A stretch of DNA of 64,000 nucleotides from Paraburkholderia sp. FT54 (lineage in GTDB: Bacteria > Pseudomonadota > Gammaproteobacteria > Burkholderiales > Burkholderiaceae): the NCBI RefSeq assembly GCF_031585635.1, contig NZ_CP134198.1, positions 372,001-436,000 on the forward strand, given 5' to 3'. Positions 7,897-16,029 of the stretch are shown one piece after another. A program made the translations under genes and the position numbers. Position 1 is the first letter of the stretch, and each line of letters opens with the position of its first letter. The notes under the pieces are model-generated. The model did no database searches and had not been told where the DNA came from. It saw nothing but the letters and a program-made list of their open reading frames with translations.

Positions 7897-9750
7897 TCAG
7901 CCTTGGTAGAAATCGGTGAACATGGCAAGCTGCGCCGGAAGTTCCTCAGTAGGCGTGGGGTCCGCGGACGACATCATTTCCGAAAGCGCCTGCGACGGTC
8001 GCGACGATAGCTTGAGCAGGCTGCTTGCCTGGAATGTCACTCGCCTTTTACGTCGGTGGGAGTATTCGAAAAATGCGCAGAAGATGGGGTGCAGGCGATA
8101 CTCGTCGTCTCGCATCTCAGCTTCCGAAGTCGCCTTGGTCTTCGGTGTCGCCTCGAAAGCGAGATGCGCGACGCCATCCGCGAGAATTTCCGCGACCATG
8201 GCGCACGACGACGGGTCTCCGTTGACGATGAATGAGTTCTGTTCGGGCGCGCGCCCGATCGGGTCTCGTGCAAACTCGAAAAAGATTTTACCTACGGCAA
8301 GCACTAGTCGTTTGATCTCAACTCCGCGCTCGCTCAACCCCTCTAACTGACCAAGCCGGCGCTTCCCGACAAGGCGTGCAGATTCGGTCTGGGCCTTCGG
8401 GCTCAGTTGCAGTTGAGTCTCCCCATCCCAGCCGGTTTCCAGCTGGAACTGCACCGCCTCATCAATGAGCTCCAGAAAGAACCGGATGTTTCCGGAGGCG
8501 AGTGAAAGGAAGGTCCCAACCCCCGCATAGTACTTGCGCAGGCGCGCACCTTTCCGGCCCTTTGATAGCCAGAACAGGCTTGCATACCCATGATTGCGCA
8601 AACGTACTTCCCATCCGGCCGGATCGCTCATCCAGCCTTTCGCAAGGTTTAACACGGGTTCGCCAGAACTTTCATGCCAGTACTGAAGGAAGTAAGTTTT
8701 CGTTACCGGCATGGCCTCGAACCAGGTCCTCACGTCAGCCGCCGCGTCCTCGAGCGCGACCGCGGCGAGATCAGCAACGCGCGAACATCCCAGCGCGAGC
8801 GCTTCTTCATCAAACGACATGTCTGGCAAAAATCTCGCCAGTCTGTCTGGAACCGGCAGCCCCTGCTGATGCGCGCTGGCGAGCCTCTGATTCGCCACGT
8901 TTTCCGCAAAGGTTTCGAAGCCTTCGTCGGCAATGTCTACCAGCGAATAGTCGTCGGGCGTAGACAGCTGATCGCCCTCGTCGAGGGTGCGATGCGTCTT
9001 GAGCCCCTCCCGTCGCATCCCAATTTTGTAGGAAAGCGGCGGCTCAGAATGCTTGATATATGCATTAAGTGTCGATTGCTGTTCCGGTGCAAGGTTCTCG
9101 TATTCGTCGATGCAACAGAAGAGCAACTTGCCATCGAGATAACCTGCATCAGAAAGGACTGATGCGAACTTCTTTAGAGGCGCGTCGCTCGCTGACATTA
9201 CCGGTGGCGCTGTCCGACCACCATTGTTGACGTACAACTCGAGTTCGGTCAGCTGCGAAAGCAGAGCCGCCTGAAGACTGCGTGTATCAGTTACGGCCCG
9301 AAGTCCGAATGTGGCCGCAACGGCCGCCACGTCGACTCGCTGAGCGGTTGGGTCTTGGAGCTCCAGCCAGCTTGACAGCTGACATAGCTCAATGCACGTC
9401 AAGATATTGAAATAATGTGCAAACGCGCGCTGCCGTGTGTTTGCATCTAACTCGGTAATCGTGAAAGCCCTTACGCGATTCTTGTTGACCCGCACGTAAA
9501 TACCAAAATACGGTAAGGCGACCGCCCCGGACTCTCCTGTACGCGAGCGGATAGAAGCCGCGTCAAACCTCAACGAACGCAGCGTCGTAGTCTTACCCGT
9601 GCCGCGTCCGCCAACCAGGAAACACGGTCGATTGTTTTCGAGTTTGACCAGATACGGCGGAGGTGTGAACAGCGATGCGAACTCGGGCTGCGACCACTCG
9701 GCTCTATAGTCGCCGAACAGTCGGGAGACGGCTTCTCGGTTAGTGCTCAT
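7897..9750 (-). CDS. ORC/Cdc6-like P-loop ATPase, second gene of the putative conflict operon
   Basis: 617 aa from the ATG at 9750, chosen because it overlaps the upstream stop as ATGA; an in-frame ATG 21 codons earlier would overlap that gene by 67 bases. Walker A is GGRGTGKTT (residues 47-55), the Walker B-like strand is LLFCCIDEYENL (about 205-216), and IGMRREG follows where a sensor arginine is expected. The C-terminal half is long and helical, with RLHPIFCAFFEYSHRRKRR near the end, compatible with a winged-helix or protein-docking region. The GGRGTGKTT/DEYENL pairing resembles the ORC-CDC6-like ATPases described in prokaryotic conflict systems. Its role as sensor or motor between the phosphoribosyltransferase-like and methyltransferase components is inferred. 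Confidence 0.75.
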   Translation of the reverse strand: MSTNREAVSRLFGDYRAEWSQPEFASLFTPPPYLVKLENNRPCFLVGGRGTGKTTTLRSLRFDAASIRSRTGESGAVALPYFGIYVRVNKNRVRAFTITELDANTRQRAFAHYFNILTCIELCQLSSWLELQDPTAQRVDVAAVAATFGLRAVTDTRSLQAALLSQLTELELYVNNGGRTAPPVMSASDAPLKKFASVLSDAGYLDGKLLFCCIDEYENLAPEQQSTLNAYIKHSEPPLSYKIGMRREGLKTHRTLDEGDQLSTPDDYSLVDIADEGFETFAENVANQRLASAHQQGLPVPDRLARFLPDMSFDEEALALGCSRVADLAAVALEDAAADVRTWFEAMPVTKTYFLQYWHESSGEPVLNLAKGWMSDPAGWEVRLRNHGYASLFWLSKGRKGARLRKYYAGVGTFLSLASGNIRFFLELIDEAVQFQLETGWDGETQLQLSPKAQTESARLVGKRRLGQLEGLSERGVEIKRLVLAVGKIFFEFARDPIGRAPEQNSFIVNGDPSSCAMVAEILADGVAHLAFEATPKTKATSEAEMRDDEYRLHPIFCAFFEYSHRRKRRVTFQASSLLKLSSRPSQALSEMMSSADPTPTEELPAQLAMFTDFYQG

Positions 9751-10649
9751 ACGCGGCGTACCAGGGGTGTCCAATTGTCGGGACCAACAGCCCAAAATAT
9801 GGGAATGGTGCAATCGGGCGTGGAATGCTCGAAAGCCATGAGCAACCCGAGTTCGCCATGCCCGTACATCCTCGTTCGCTCCGCCTCGAGGTAAGGAGGC
9901 ACCCGAAGACGGGGAGAATACTTCGCGAGCAAAGTGTTTAATGCGGCCGGAATATCGTCAATATCTGGGCGAAGCGCGCTACGTGGTATCCCGATGACCG
10001 TCTCTGCCGGTTCGATGACGTGCGCTGCAACGATCCTCAGCGCTGAAACGTCTGCCCGAAGTCGCTCCAGGCCCTTGCGTGTTGCAACGAGTGTGGCGTA
10101 GACGACATCGGCGGCAGATTCCGCCTCGAGATCCGCAAACGAATAGGGAAGACTGTTCAGATATCCGCGCTTCCACGTAGCATCGATCTGACTGCCCGAT
10201 CCTAGAAAGTCGTCAAGAAAGACGACCAGCTTGCCCGCCTTGGCGTGTTCGAGCGCCCGCTTTGGGTCCACGAAGCGTTCGTCAGGGATTGCTGCTGTTT
10301 GCCGCAATTTTCGGCAGAACAGGTTCCCGGAATCCGTAATGTTCGGATCCTCGCCTTCGACGCTGGTGAAAACCGCGGTCTCAAGCGACGCCAATGCTCG
10401 CTCCCTGCCCATGCGCGCAATCAGGCCATCTCGCATTTGTCGATAAAGCGACAGTAGCATGTGGTCGACTGCTTTACCCCCGAAATAGGTGAAGTGATCG
10501 AGCAGGACGGCAGCCGCCGGCTGATCGGGCTTGTCGAAGTTCTGAAGCCACGCGCGCGGACGAACAGCTGGTTCCCGGCGCCATAGCTCGGAATCCATCA
10601 ATGCGGTGCACTTGGCTAGCACTGTCTCTATATAAAGATCTGGTCGCAA
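9747..10649 (-). CDS. Phosphoribosyltransferase-like protein (PRTase-CE type), first gene of the putative conflict operon
   Basis: A 300-aa protein. Residues 140-154 read KLVVFLDDFLGSGSQ, the PRPP-binding loop of type I phosphoribosyltransferases (hydrophobic strand, DD, then a small-residue loop). The N-terminus LLDHFTYFGGKAVDHMLLSL is conserved-looking and unlike housekeeping PRTases, matching what I recall as PRTase-CE, proposed as an effector in conflict systems. The frame begins at TTG (10649) and no good Shine-Dalgarno precedes it; ATG codons at residue 18 and later are alternatives. It ends in an ATGA overlap with the ATPase gene. It is probably the promoter-proximal gene, since 300 bases without a gene lie upstream. 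Confidence 0.7.
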   Translation of the reverse strand: MRPDLYIETVLAKCTALMDSELWRREPAVRPRAWLQNFDKPDQPAAAVLLDHFTYFGGKAVDHMLLSLYRQMRDGLIARMGRERALASLETAVFTSVEGEDPNITDSGNLFCRKLRQTAAIPDERFVDPKRALEHAKAGKLVVFLDDFLGSGSQIDATWKRGYLNSLPYSFADLEAESAADVVYATLVATRKGLERLRADVSALRIVAAHVIEPAETVIGIPRSALRPDIDDIPAALNTLLAKYSPRLRVPPYLEAERTRMYGHGELGLLMAFEHSTPDCTIPIFWAVGPDNWTPLVRRV

Positions 10650-10950
10650 CTTGAAGGTCTGTTCGGATAGTGAACCGGACTGGTTCCCTGCGTGCGTAGT
10701 TTAGCGTTGGCGTTCGCTGAAAGCGAACGGCTCATAGGTGTTTCCGTCGTGAGAGCGATTATCCGTTGACTTATCAACAATGTCCGCAAACGAAGGGTAC
10801 AATAGCCGCAATCGACCCCTTCATTTGGGTCGGCTTTCTGCCTGAACGGGCAGATGTGAAAATGCGTCACCCTTTCCACAGGACGATGCGATACCGGGTC
10901 GCGGCCTCGTCTTAAGATGACCGGGATTAGTCGGGCATCGGGACCCAACC
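10650..10950. other. Promoter-side gap upstream of the conflict operon
   Basis: Three hundred bases without a convincing gene between the YhcG-like gene (stop at 10951) and the PRTase-like gene. The stretch 10740-10810 is locally AT-richer (GACTTATCAACAATGTC) and would be the place for the operon promoter on the minus strand, but no pair of good -35/-10 boxes stands out. A short repeat GCGTTCGCTGAAAGCGAACG forms a hairpin near 10713-10732. Confidence 0.4.
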
Positions 10951-12108
10951 TTACGAAGCCGCGGTACGCCGCTCCAGTTCCGCTGTCGTGCGCTCCAGCT
11001 CCTGCACGATCGTCGCCTCATCGGGTAACACCGTTTGGTATTCCGCCGCAAGAATCTTGTTCGGCAGGTTGTCCAGCGCGTAGTGTGCTTCGGCCGCACC
11101 TTTTTCGGCGCAAAGGATCAGGCCGACAGGTGGATTCTCCCCAGGCTTCATCCAGTGCTCGCGCGCGTAGTTCAGATAGAGATGCATCTGCCCGGCGTCG
11201 GCATAGCTGAAGCGACCGACCTTGAGATCGATGATGACCAGGCATCTCAATCGTCGATGGAAAAACACCAGATCGACCCTGAACCACGTGTCGTCGATTC
11301 TCAGGCGGCGCTGCCGGCCGACGAAAGCGAAGTCGTCGCCGAGCTCCAGCAGGAAATCCGCCAGATGCTGGATCAGCGCCTCCTCAAGATCCGATTCCGA
11401 ATACTCGTCCTTGATGTCGAGAAACTCGAGGACGAACGGGTCGCGAATCGCCTCCTCTGGCGTGAGCAGATCACCCGGCTGGACATCAGCGGCTTTCCTG
11501 AGCAGGGCCGCCTTGTTGCGCGACAGCGCCAGCCGCTCGTAAAGCTGGCTACTGATCTGGCGGTCGAGCTGGCGCACCGACCAGCCTTCGCGCAACGCCT
11601 CGGTTTCATAGAAAGCGCGCGCGGCGGCCGTCTTCACTGAAAGCAGGCGCACATAGGCGGACCACGGCAACGTAAAACGGGTGGCCAGCGCCGTGTAATC
11701 GGGCGCCGTTGCCGTGGCGTCGACAACGTCTTTCGCCGGCAGCGATTTTCCAGACGGCGTCTGGACATTTTCGGGGGCTGCCGATTTTCCAGACACTGTC
11801 TGGAAAATCTCTGCCGCCGGCCAGGCGGAATAAAAGGCGCGCATGCTGGCCAGATTCGCCCGGCCGAAGCCGCGGCCGAAACGGCGCGTCAGGTCGTCCG
11901 CGAGCCGGGCGATCAGTGCCTGTCCGTAGCCGGCGCGCGCCTGCCCGCCCTGCTCGCTGGCGACGATCCGCCGCCCGATCTCCCAGTAGGCGGCGGTCAT
12001 CACCGCATTGACGTTGCGTGCCGCCGTGCGTCGCGCCGACTCAACGACATTGACCACTTCCTTGTGCAGCCCGGCGTAGTCGCCGGGCGCGATCGTCACC
12101 TTCGTCAT
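10951..12108 (-). CDS. YhcG-type PDDEXK nuclease (DUF1016)
   Basis: A 385-aa protein. The N-terminal DUF1016 helical domain has [16 protein letters not shown] (about 40-55), [17 protein letters not shown] and [14 protein letters not shown]. The C-terminal YhcG nuclease domain has [36 protein letters not shown] then [19 protein letters not shown]: the D...(I)DLK core is the PDDEXK active site. Between them lies a variable insert with an imperfect duplication (IFQTVSGKS and VQTPSGKS, residues about 100-120). The family is linked to mobile DNA and defence. Its ATG overlaps the stop of the HU gene (12105-12108), so HU and nuclease are made together, an unusual pairing. Confidence 0.88.
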   Translation of the reverse strand: MTKVTIAPGDYAGLHKEVVNVVESARRTAARNVNAVMTAAYWEIGRRIVASEQGGQARAGYGQALIARLADDLTRRFGRGFGRANLASMRAFYSAWPAAEIFQTVSGKSAAPENVQTPSGKSLPAKDVVDATATAPDYTALATRFTLPWSAYVRLLSVKTAAARAFYETEALREGWSVRQLDRQISSQLYERLALSRNKAALLRKAADVQPGDLLTPEEAIRDPFVLEFLDIKDEYSESDLEEALIQHLADFLLELGDDFAFVGRQRRLRIDDTWFRVDLVFFHRRLRCLVIIDLKVGRFSYADAGQMHLYLNYAREHWMKPGENPPVGLILCAEKGAAEAHYALDNLPNKILAAEYQTVLPDEATIVQELERTTAELERRTAAS

Positions 12109-12362
12109 GACGCGTTGACGGCATCCTTGAATGCCTTGCCGGCCGTAAACTTGACCGTCCGTGCGGCGGCAATCTGCATTTCGGCGCCGGTCGACGGATT
12201 GCGTCCGGTGCGTGCGGCGCGCTGCCCCGTCGAGAACGATCCGAAACCGATCAGTTGCACGGAGTCGCCGGCGATCAGCGCGCGCATGATGGCCGCGAGC
12301 ACCGCATCGATGGCGTCGCCGGTGCGCCCGGCGACCGCGTCGATGAGTTCCTGTTTGTTCAT
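12105..12362 (-). CDS. HU family DNA-binding protein
   Basis: An 85-aa HU/IHF fold protein starting [15 protein letters not shown], with the dimer core [20 protein letters not shown] and the DNA-arm tip [11 protein letters not shown] (GRNPxTG motif), ending [14 protein letters not shown]. It bends DNA without strong sequence preference. It is divergent from the gene at 12669 and directly coupled to the YhcG-like nuclease through an ATGA overlap. It differs from the HU at 60079 by several residues and a shorter alpha-2 region ([19 protein letters not shown]), so it is not a recent copy. Confidence 0.92.
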   Translation of the reverse strand: MNKQELIDAVAGRTGDAIDAVLAAIMRALIAGDSVQLIGFGSFSTGQRAARTGRNPSTGAEMQIAAARTVKFTAGKAFKDAVNAS

Positions 12363-12535
12363 GGACAGCCCTGTTCGGTGAGTGAAACCCGCACCCTACC
12401 GCATCGCGCTGTTCTCAGGCAAACCTGACGCTGGCCGACGTCAGCGCGTCGCCGGCGCCGTGCCCTGCCTTCGCCCCAGGATTCCGGGTCGCCGGCGACG
12501 ACCGGAAAACGCCACGCAGCAAAATCGCCACATCT

Positions 12536-12551
12536 GATAACTGGAGTTATC
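12536..12551. promoter_or_regulatory. Palindrome in a divergent intergenic region
   Basis: GATAACT-GG-AGTTATC is a perfect 7-base inverted repeat in the 306-base gap between the divergently transcribed HU gene and the gene at 12669. It sits at the only AT-rich part of an otherwise GC-rich gap and is the natural candidate for an operator. The binding protein is unknown. Confidence 0.45.
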
Positions 12552-12668
12552 ACGAGTGAGGGTTTTCCTTGGCAGATTTGACGCGCTCCGCCATACTTCG
12601 CCGGAAGGCCCGCCCGGCAACGGTTTCGGGCAACCCGCCCAGACGCCTTCGCGCACGGAGCTACGACC

Positions 12669-13442
12669 ATGTCAACGCCCAAGATCGACACGACCAATCC
12701 CGAAGCGCTGATGCGTGAACTGTTCGACAACGACGCGTGGGTCAAGGACCAGTTCGCCACCTATCTGGGGGATCCGCTCCTCGAACTGTGCGAGGCGCTC
12801 GCCGGCTGCTTTCGGCTGATGGGCGAACTCAATGCGGCCGCGAATGGAGCCGAATCGATGCGCACCGCGCTTGTCGGGGCATTCGTGTTCGGCGTGCTGG
12901 ATGACCTCGTGGTATCGACGAAGCTGCTGCTGACCGGCAAGTACCCTGCTTCGGGCAACCTCATGCGTCAGGTCATCGAAGGCATCGCTATCTCGATCCT
13001 CTGTTCGGCGGAGAAACCTCTGGTCGTCAAGGAGAAAACGAAGACCAAGCCTACGGTCAGGGTGCTCTACTGGGAGCGGATGAACGACGGTGACCCGATC
13101 ACCAGGGGACACCTCGCGATCGGACAGCTGGCACGGAACGCGCCGGCACTCGGACTGGCAGCCGAAGCCGTCAGGTGCCTGCAGGACGCAAAGGATTACT
13201 ACAACACCTTCAGCCACTGCGGCACCGCGACCCTCACCAACCGGGTCTCCCTGGAGGGCGTCGGCATGTTCCATCTCGGCGGGCACTTCGACGAGGCCAA
13301 ACTCGTCTCCTATCGGGCTGACCTGGATGGGCGGATCAATCTCTGTCGCGTTCTGCCCCCATTCATGCGGCACATGCTTGCGACCATGAAACCGCCGCTC
13401 GCCCGCCGGGCCGCGGCGGCGCAACCCGCAGAGCCGGCATGA
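12669..13442 (+). CDS. Hypothetical helical protein coupled to an integrase
   Basis: A 257-aa soluble, mainly helical protein, family not recognised. Segments such as LVVSTKLLLTGKYPASGNLM and QVIEGIAISILCSAEK, then DAKDYYNTFSHCGTATL, recall the DUF5677/AbiV-like arrangement of long helices found in HEPN-type proteins; a weak R-x4-6-H pattern is present but I cannot confirm it. The stop overlaps the start of the recombinase gene (ATGA at 13439-13442), so both are cotranslated. It lacks a signal peptide. Confidence 0.65.
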   Translation: MSTPKIDTTNPEALMRELFDNDAWVKDQFATYLGDPLLELCEALAGCFRLMGELNAAANGAESMRTALVGAFVFGVLDDLVVSTKLLLTGKYPASGNLMRQVIEGIAISILCSAEKPLVVKEKTKTKPTVRVLYWERMNDGDPITRGHLAIGQLARNAPALGLAAEAVRCLQDAKDYYNTFSHCGTATLTNRVSLEGVGMFHLGGHFDEAKLVSYRADLDGRINLCRVLPPFMRHMLATMKPPLARRAAAAQPAEPA

Positions 13443-15364
13443 AGCCCGTCGCGCGCCGGTTCACGCGAGCGCACTTTGCCCTATACCGCGGCTGGCTGGA
13501 AGGCGCCGCGATCGCGGGGCTGCACGCGGCTTACGGCGAGCCCGGCACGGACGTCCGCGTCACACGGCGCCTCATTACCACCATGCGCGACACGCTGGCC
13601 GTCGCGGCGCGGCGCGCGCGCGACATCGAGGCCGCGCACCTGCTGCGCCTGAAACCCGGCAGCATCCCGCTCGCGGAACTGCACGGCCGTGACGACCCGC
13701 CTCCTCTCGACGACTACCGCGCACAGGTCGATCCGGACGGCTTCTACAGTGAGGCCGAGCTGCTCGAACTCTATCGGGCCGATTTCCCGCCCCGTGAGCG
13801 CCGCGTCGACCGGAAAGTCGCCCGCAATGCGCGGCTGCGCGCCCGCCAGGCCGCGGCGCTCGGGCGCATGGAACGCGCGCTGGTTCAGGACCCCGCGCCC
13901 GGGCAGCCGCTCGACGGCTGGTTCGAACCGGCCGTCGCGGCACGCCTCGCCGCGGCGGGGCTGACCACCCTCGCCGACCTGCTCGCGCTGATCCAGCGCC
14001 GCCGGCAGCGCTGGTACACCGCCGTGCCCAGGCTCGGTCCGAAAGGTGCGCAGCGCATCGCCGACTGGCTGGATCTGCACGCGCGCTCGCTGCACTGCAT
14101 CCTCTCGCCGCTGGCGACCACGCCGCGCCGACAGCTCGCCGTGGGCCATCCGGTGCTCACCCGGCCGCCTGTCAGCGCCGACGTGGCGCCACTGGAATCG
14201 CTGCGCGTGCCGCCCGAACTGGATGGATCGCAGGGCCTGAACCGGGCGCCCGTGCCCGCCCACCAGGCGGAACTCGCCACCGACCTGGACGCCGTCAACG
14301 CGTGGATCGCGATCCGCGGCGAGCGCAGCGCGCACACCGCCCGCGCCTACCGGCGCGAAGCCGAGCGGCTGCTGCTGTGGGCGATCATCGTGCGGCGCAA
14401 ACCACTGTCGTCGCTCAATACGCTGGACTGCCGCGAGTACATCAACGGCTTTCTGGCCGACCCGCAGCCGGCCGGGCGGTGGATTGGCAACGGCAAGGCC
14501 GAGCGGTTCGACCCGGCGTGGCGGCCGTTCGCCAAGCAGCTGCCGCCCGCGAGCCGGGAGACCGCCCGAAAAATCCTGTCGGCCATGTGCAGCTGGCTGG
14601 TGGAGGAGCACTATTTGCTGGTCAACCCGTTTCACGGGCTGCAGAAGGTCGACAGTGCGAAGCCGCTGGTCGACGTGACCGGGCGCACGCTCACGCACGC
14701 CCAATGGCGGTTTGTGCTGCAGACCGTCAGCCGGCCGCTGAACCTGCCCGGCGGCTCGCCTGCCGACCAGCGCGACTGTTTCGCGCTGCTGCTGGCCTAT
14801 GCGACGGGCCTGCGCCGCACCGAACTGGCCACCGCCACCACTGGCGCGCTGTCGCGCAAGGCACTGGATGCGGCCCTCGAGGACGCCTGGACCCTGCGTG
14901 TCATGGGCAAGGGTAAGCGGGAGCGGCAGGTGCCGATGCCACACCGGCTGATGGAGGCGCTCGCGGCGTCGCTGCAGCGGCGGCCGACGCCCTGCACGCT
15001 CGAGACCGCGCCCGGCGACACGCCGTTGATCGCCCACCTGAAAACCGGCAAGCCCCTATCGCCCGATGCGCTCGCCCGGCTTTACAAATCCATCTTCAGG
15101 CGCGCCGCGGACGCGCTCGCGCCCACCTACCCCGGCGCCGCAGCGGATCTGAAACGGGCCAGCACACACTGGCTGCGCCACACGCATGCGAATCACGCGC
15201 TCGACGCCGGCGGCGACCTGCGGGACGTGCAGACGGGCCTCGGCCACGCCAGTCTCGGCACGACGACCCTTTACACCAAGGGCGACGCGGCCCGGCAGTA
15301 CCGCGCGGTGGAGCGGTTTTTTGATGCGGCGCTGGAGGATGCTGCCGCCGCGTCGCCAGTCTGA
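13439..15364 (+). CDS. Tyrosine recombinase with N-terminal DUF3701 domain
   Basis: A 641-aa protein. Residues 1-225 form the DUF3701 region (RFTRAHFALYRGWLEG; LLELYRADFP; PRLGPKGAQRIADWLDLH, a helix-hairpin-helix-like stretch). A SAM-like core-binding domain follows (VNAWIAIRGERSAHTARAYR). The catalytic domain carries R in YATGLRRTEL (about 458), K in MGKGKRERQVPMP, H-x-x-R in HWLRHTHANH (about 577), H in GLGHASLGTT and the nucleophile Y in TTLYTKGD (about 611). DUF3701 recombinases are common on Burkholderiales plasmids and may resolve multimers or integrate elements. Catalytic residues appear intact. Confidence 0.9.
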   Translation: MKPVARRFTRAHFALYRGWLEGAAIAGLHAAYGEPGTDVRVTRRLITTMRDTLAVAARRARDIEAAHLLRLKPGSIPLAELHGRDDPPPLDDYRAQVDPDGFYSEAELLELYRADFPPRERRVDRKVARNARLRARQAAALGRMERALVQDPAPGQPLDGWFEPAVAARLAAAGLTTLADLLALIQRRRQRWYTAVPRLGPKGAQRIADWLDLHARSLHCILSPLATTPRRQLAVGHPVLTRPPVSADVAPLESLRVPPELDGSQGLNRAPVPAHQAELATDLDAVNAWIAIRGERSAHTARAYRREAERLLLWAIIVRRKPLSSLNTLDCREYINGFLADPQPAGRWIGNGKAERFDPAWRPFAKQLPPASRETARKILSAMCSWLVEEHYLLVNPFHGLQKVDSAKPLVDVTGRTLTHAQWRFVLQTVSRPLNLPGGSPADQRDCFALLLAYATGLRRTELATATTGALSRKALDAALEDAWTLRVMGKGKRERQVPMPHRLMEALAASLQRRPTPCTLETAPGDTPLIAHLKTGKPLSPDALARLYKSIFRRAADALAPTYPGAAADLKRASTHWLRHTHANHALDAGGDLRDVQTGLGHASLGTTTLYTKGDAARQYRAVERFFDAALEDAAAASPV

Positions 15365-15686
15365 TCCGGCCGAATTCTGGCCAGCAGGCTCGAACTTTGA
15401 GAAATCTACATGACTGGCCGCGTGCGCTGTCGTAAGGTCCGAAGCGGGGCGTAGCTGACCAGCGGGTCGACGTGGACACTTCTGGGGCAGTTGTCGGCAC
15501 ATCTCGGCCCCAAATGCGGCCCCAAGTGGCCTGTGCTGCCGCGTCCAATCGGCACTCGCGGTAGCAGCCATAGTTCGTTCCGAAAAGCGTTCGGATCGCG
15601 ACACTCCACCCATGGCATGCGGCCGCGGAGCATTTTCGCCGAGGTACATGACTCGGAGCCCCTCTCAAGCAGGGCCTCCTCCGGCG

Positions 15687-15706
15687 AGTGTGCCTAGTAG
15701 CACACT
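15687..15706. promoter_or_regulatory. parS: Candidate parS site 1
   Basis: AGTGTGCCTAGTAGCACACT is a near-perfect 20-base palindrome, with 7-base arms AGTGTGC/GCACACT around CTAGTA. The same arms with a 1-base different core occur at 15834-15853. Two identical-arm palindromes directly downstream of parB are what a ParB centromere looks like. Binding by this ParB is inferred from position. Confidence 0.65.
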
Positions 15707-15833
15707 CTTCCTGCGCCCCGCCGCTAAGGGGGCGCCGTCGGGGGTGGGCAAACTCCAGCCGCACGGCCCCAAGGATTTCACGGCTATTTATTCGACTCGG
15801 GTGAGTCGCCTCGGAAGCGGGGCTCGTCCAAAA

Positions 15834-15853
15834 AGTGTGCCTAATAGCACACT
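15834..15853. promoter_or_regulatory. parS: Candidate parS site 2
   Basis: AGTGTGCCTAATAGCACACT repeats site 1 with one base changed in the core. Its centre is 147 bases from the centre of site 1, an integral 14 helical turns, so both would face the same side of the DNA. Confidence 0.65.
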
Positions 15854-15978
15854 GCCGTTCGTCGCCCTGCGCCTCCGGTGGACGGCGAACCGCGCTTGCC
15901 ACCGAGGAGCACGCGGGTGAGCGCACATCGGCATCGCGGGCGCCGGCTGTTATATAAGCACACTGAATCTTGCAGCCG

Positions 15979-16004
15979 AAAAAAAGCCCGCACCGAGGCG
16001 GGCT
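15979..16004 (-). terminator. Rho-independent terminator of parAB
   Basis: On the minus strand AGCCCGC-CTCGGT-GCGGGCT is followed by a run of seven T, 25 bases after the parB stop. It ends the parAB transcript before the candidate centromere. Confidence 0.85.
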
Positions 16005-16029
16005 CCAGACCTAATGGCAATGCCTCCAC

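Larger units (their letters stand above)
15365..15978. other. Centromere-side intergenic region
   Basis: About 610 bases between the recombinase and parB with no credible gene. It contains the two candidate parS palindromes listed separately and a half-site GCACACT at 15958-15964. The rest is GC-rich without clear repeats. Confidence 0.5.

Noticed and set aside
10766..10803. TTGACT ... TACAAT as a plus-strand promoter
   Set aside because: The spacer is 26 bases and no plus-strand gene follows.
12672..13424. 250-aa open frame on the minus strand opposite the 257-aa gene
   Set aside because: Antisense shadow with the same limits; the plus-strand gene overlaps the recombinase start as expected for an operon.
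13481..15037. 518-aa open frame on the minus strand opposite the recombinase
   Set aside because: GC-rich shadow of a gene with a full set of catalytic residues; product is Arg/Gln-rich with no motif.
15945..15964. Third parS site
   Set aside because: Only the right arm GCACACT is present; the left arm does not match.
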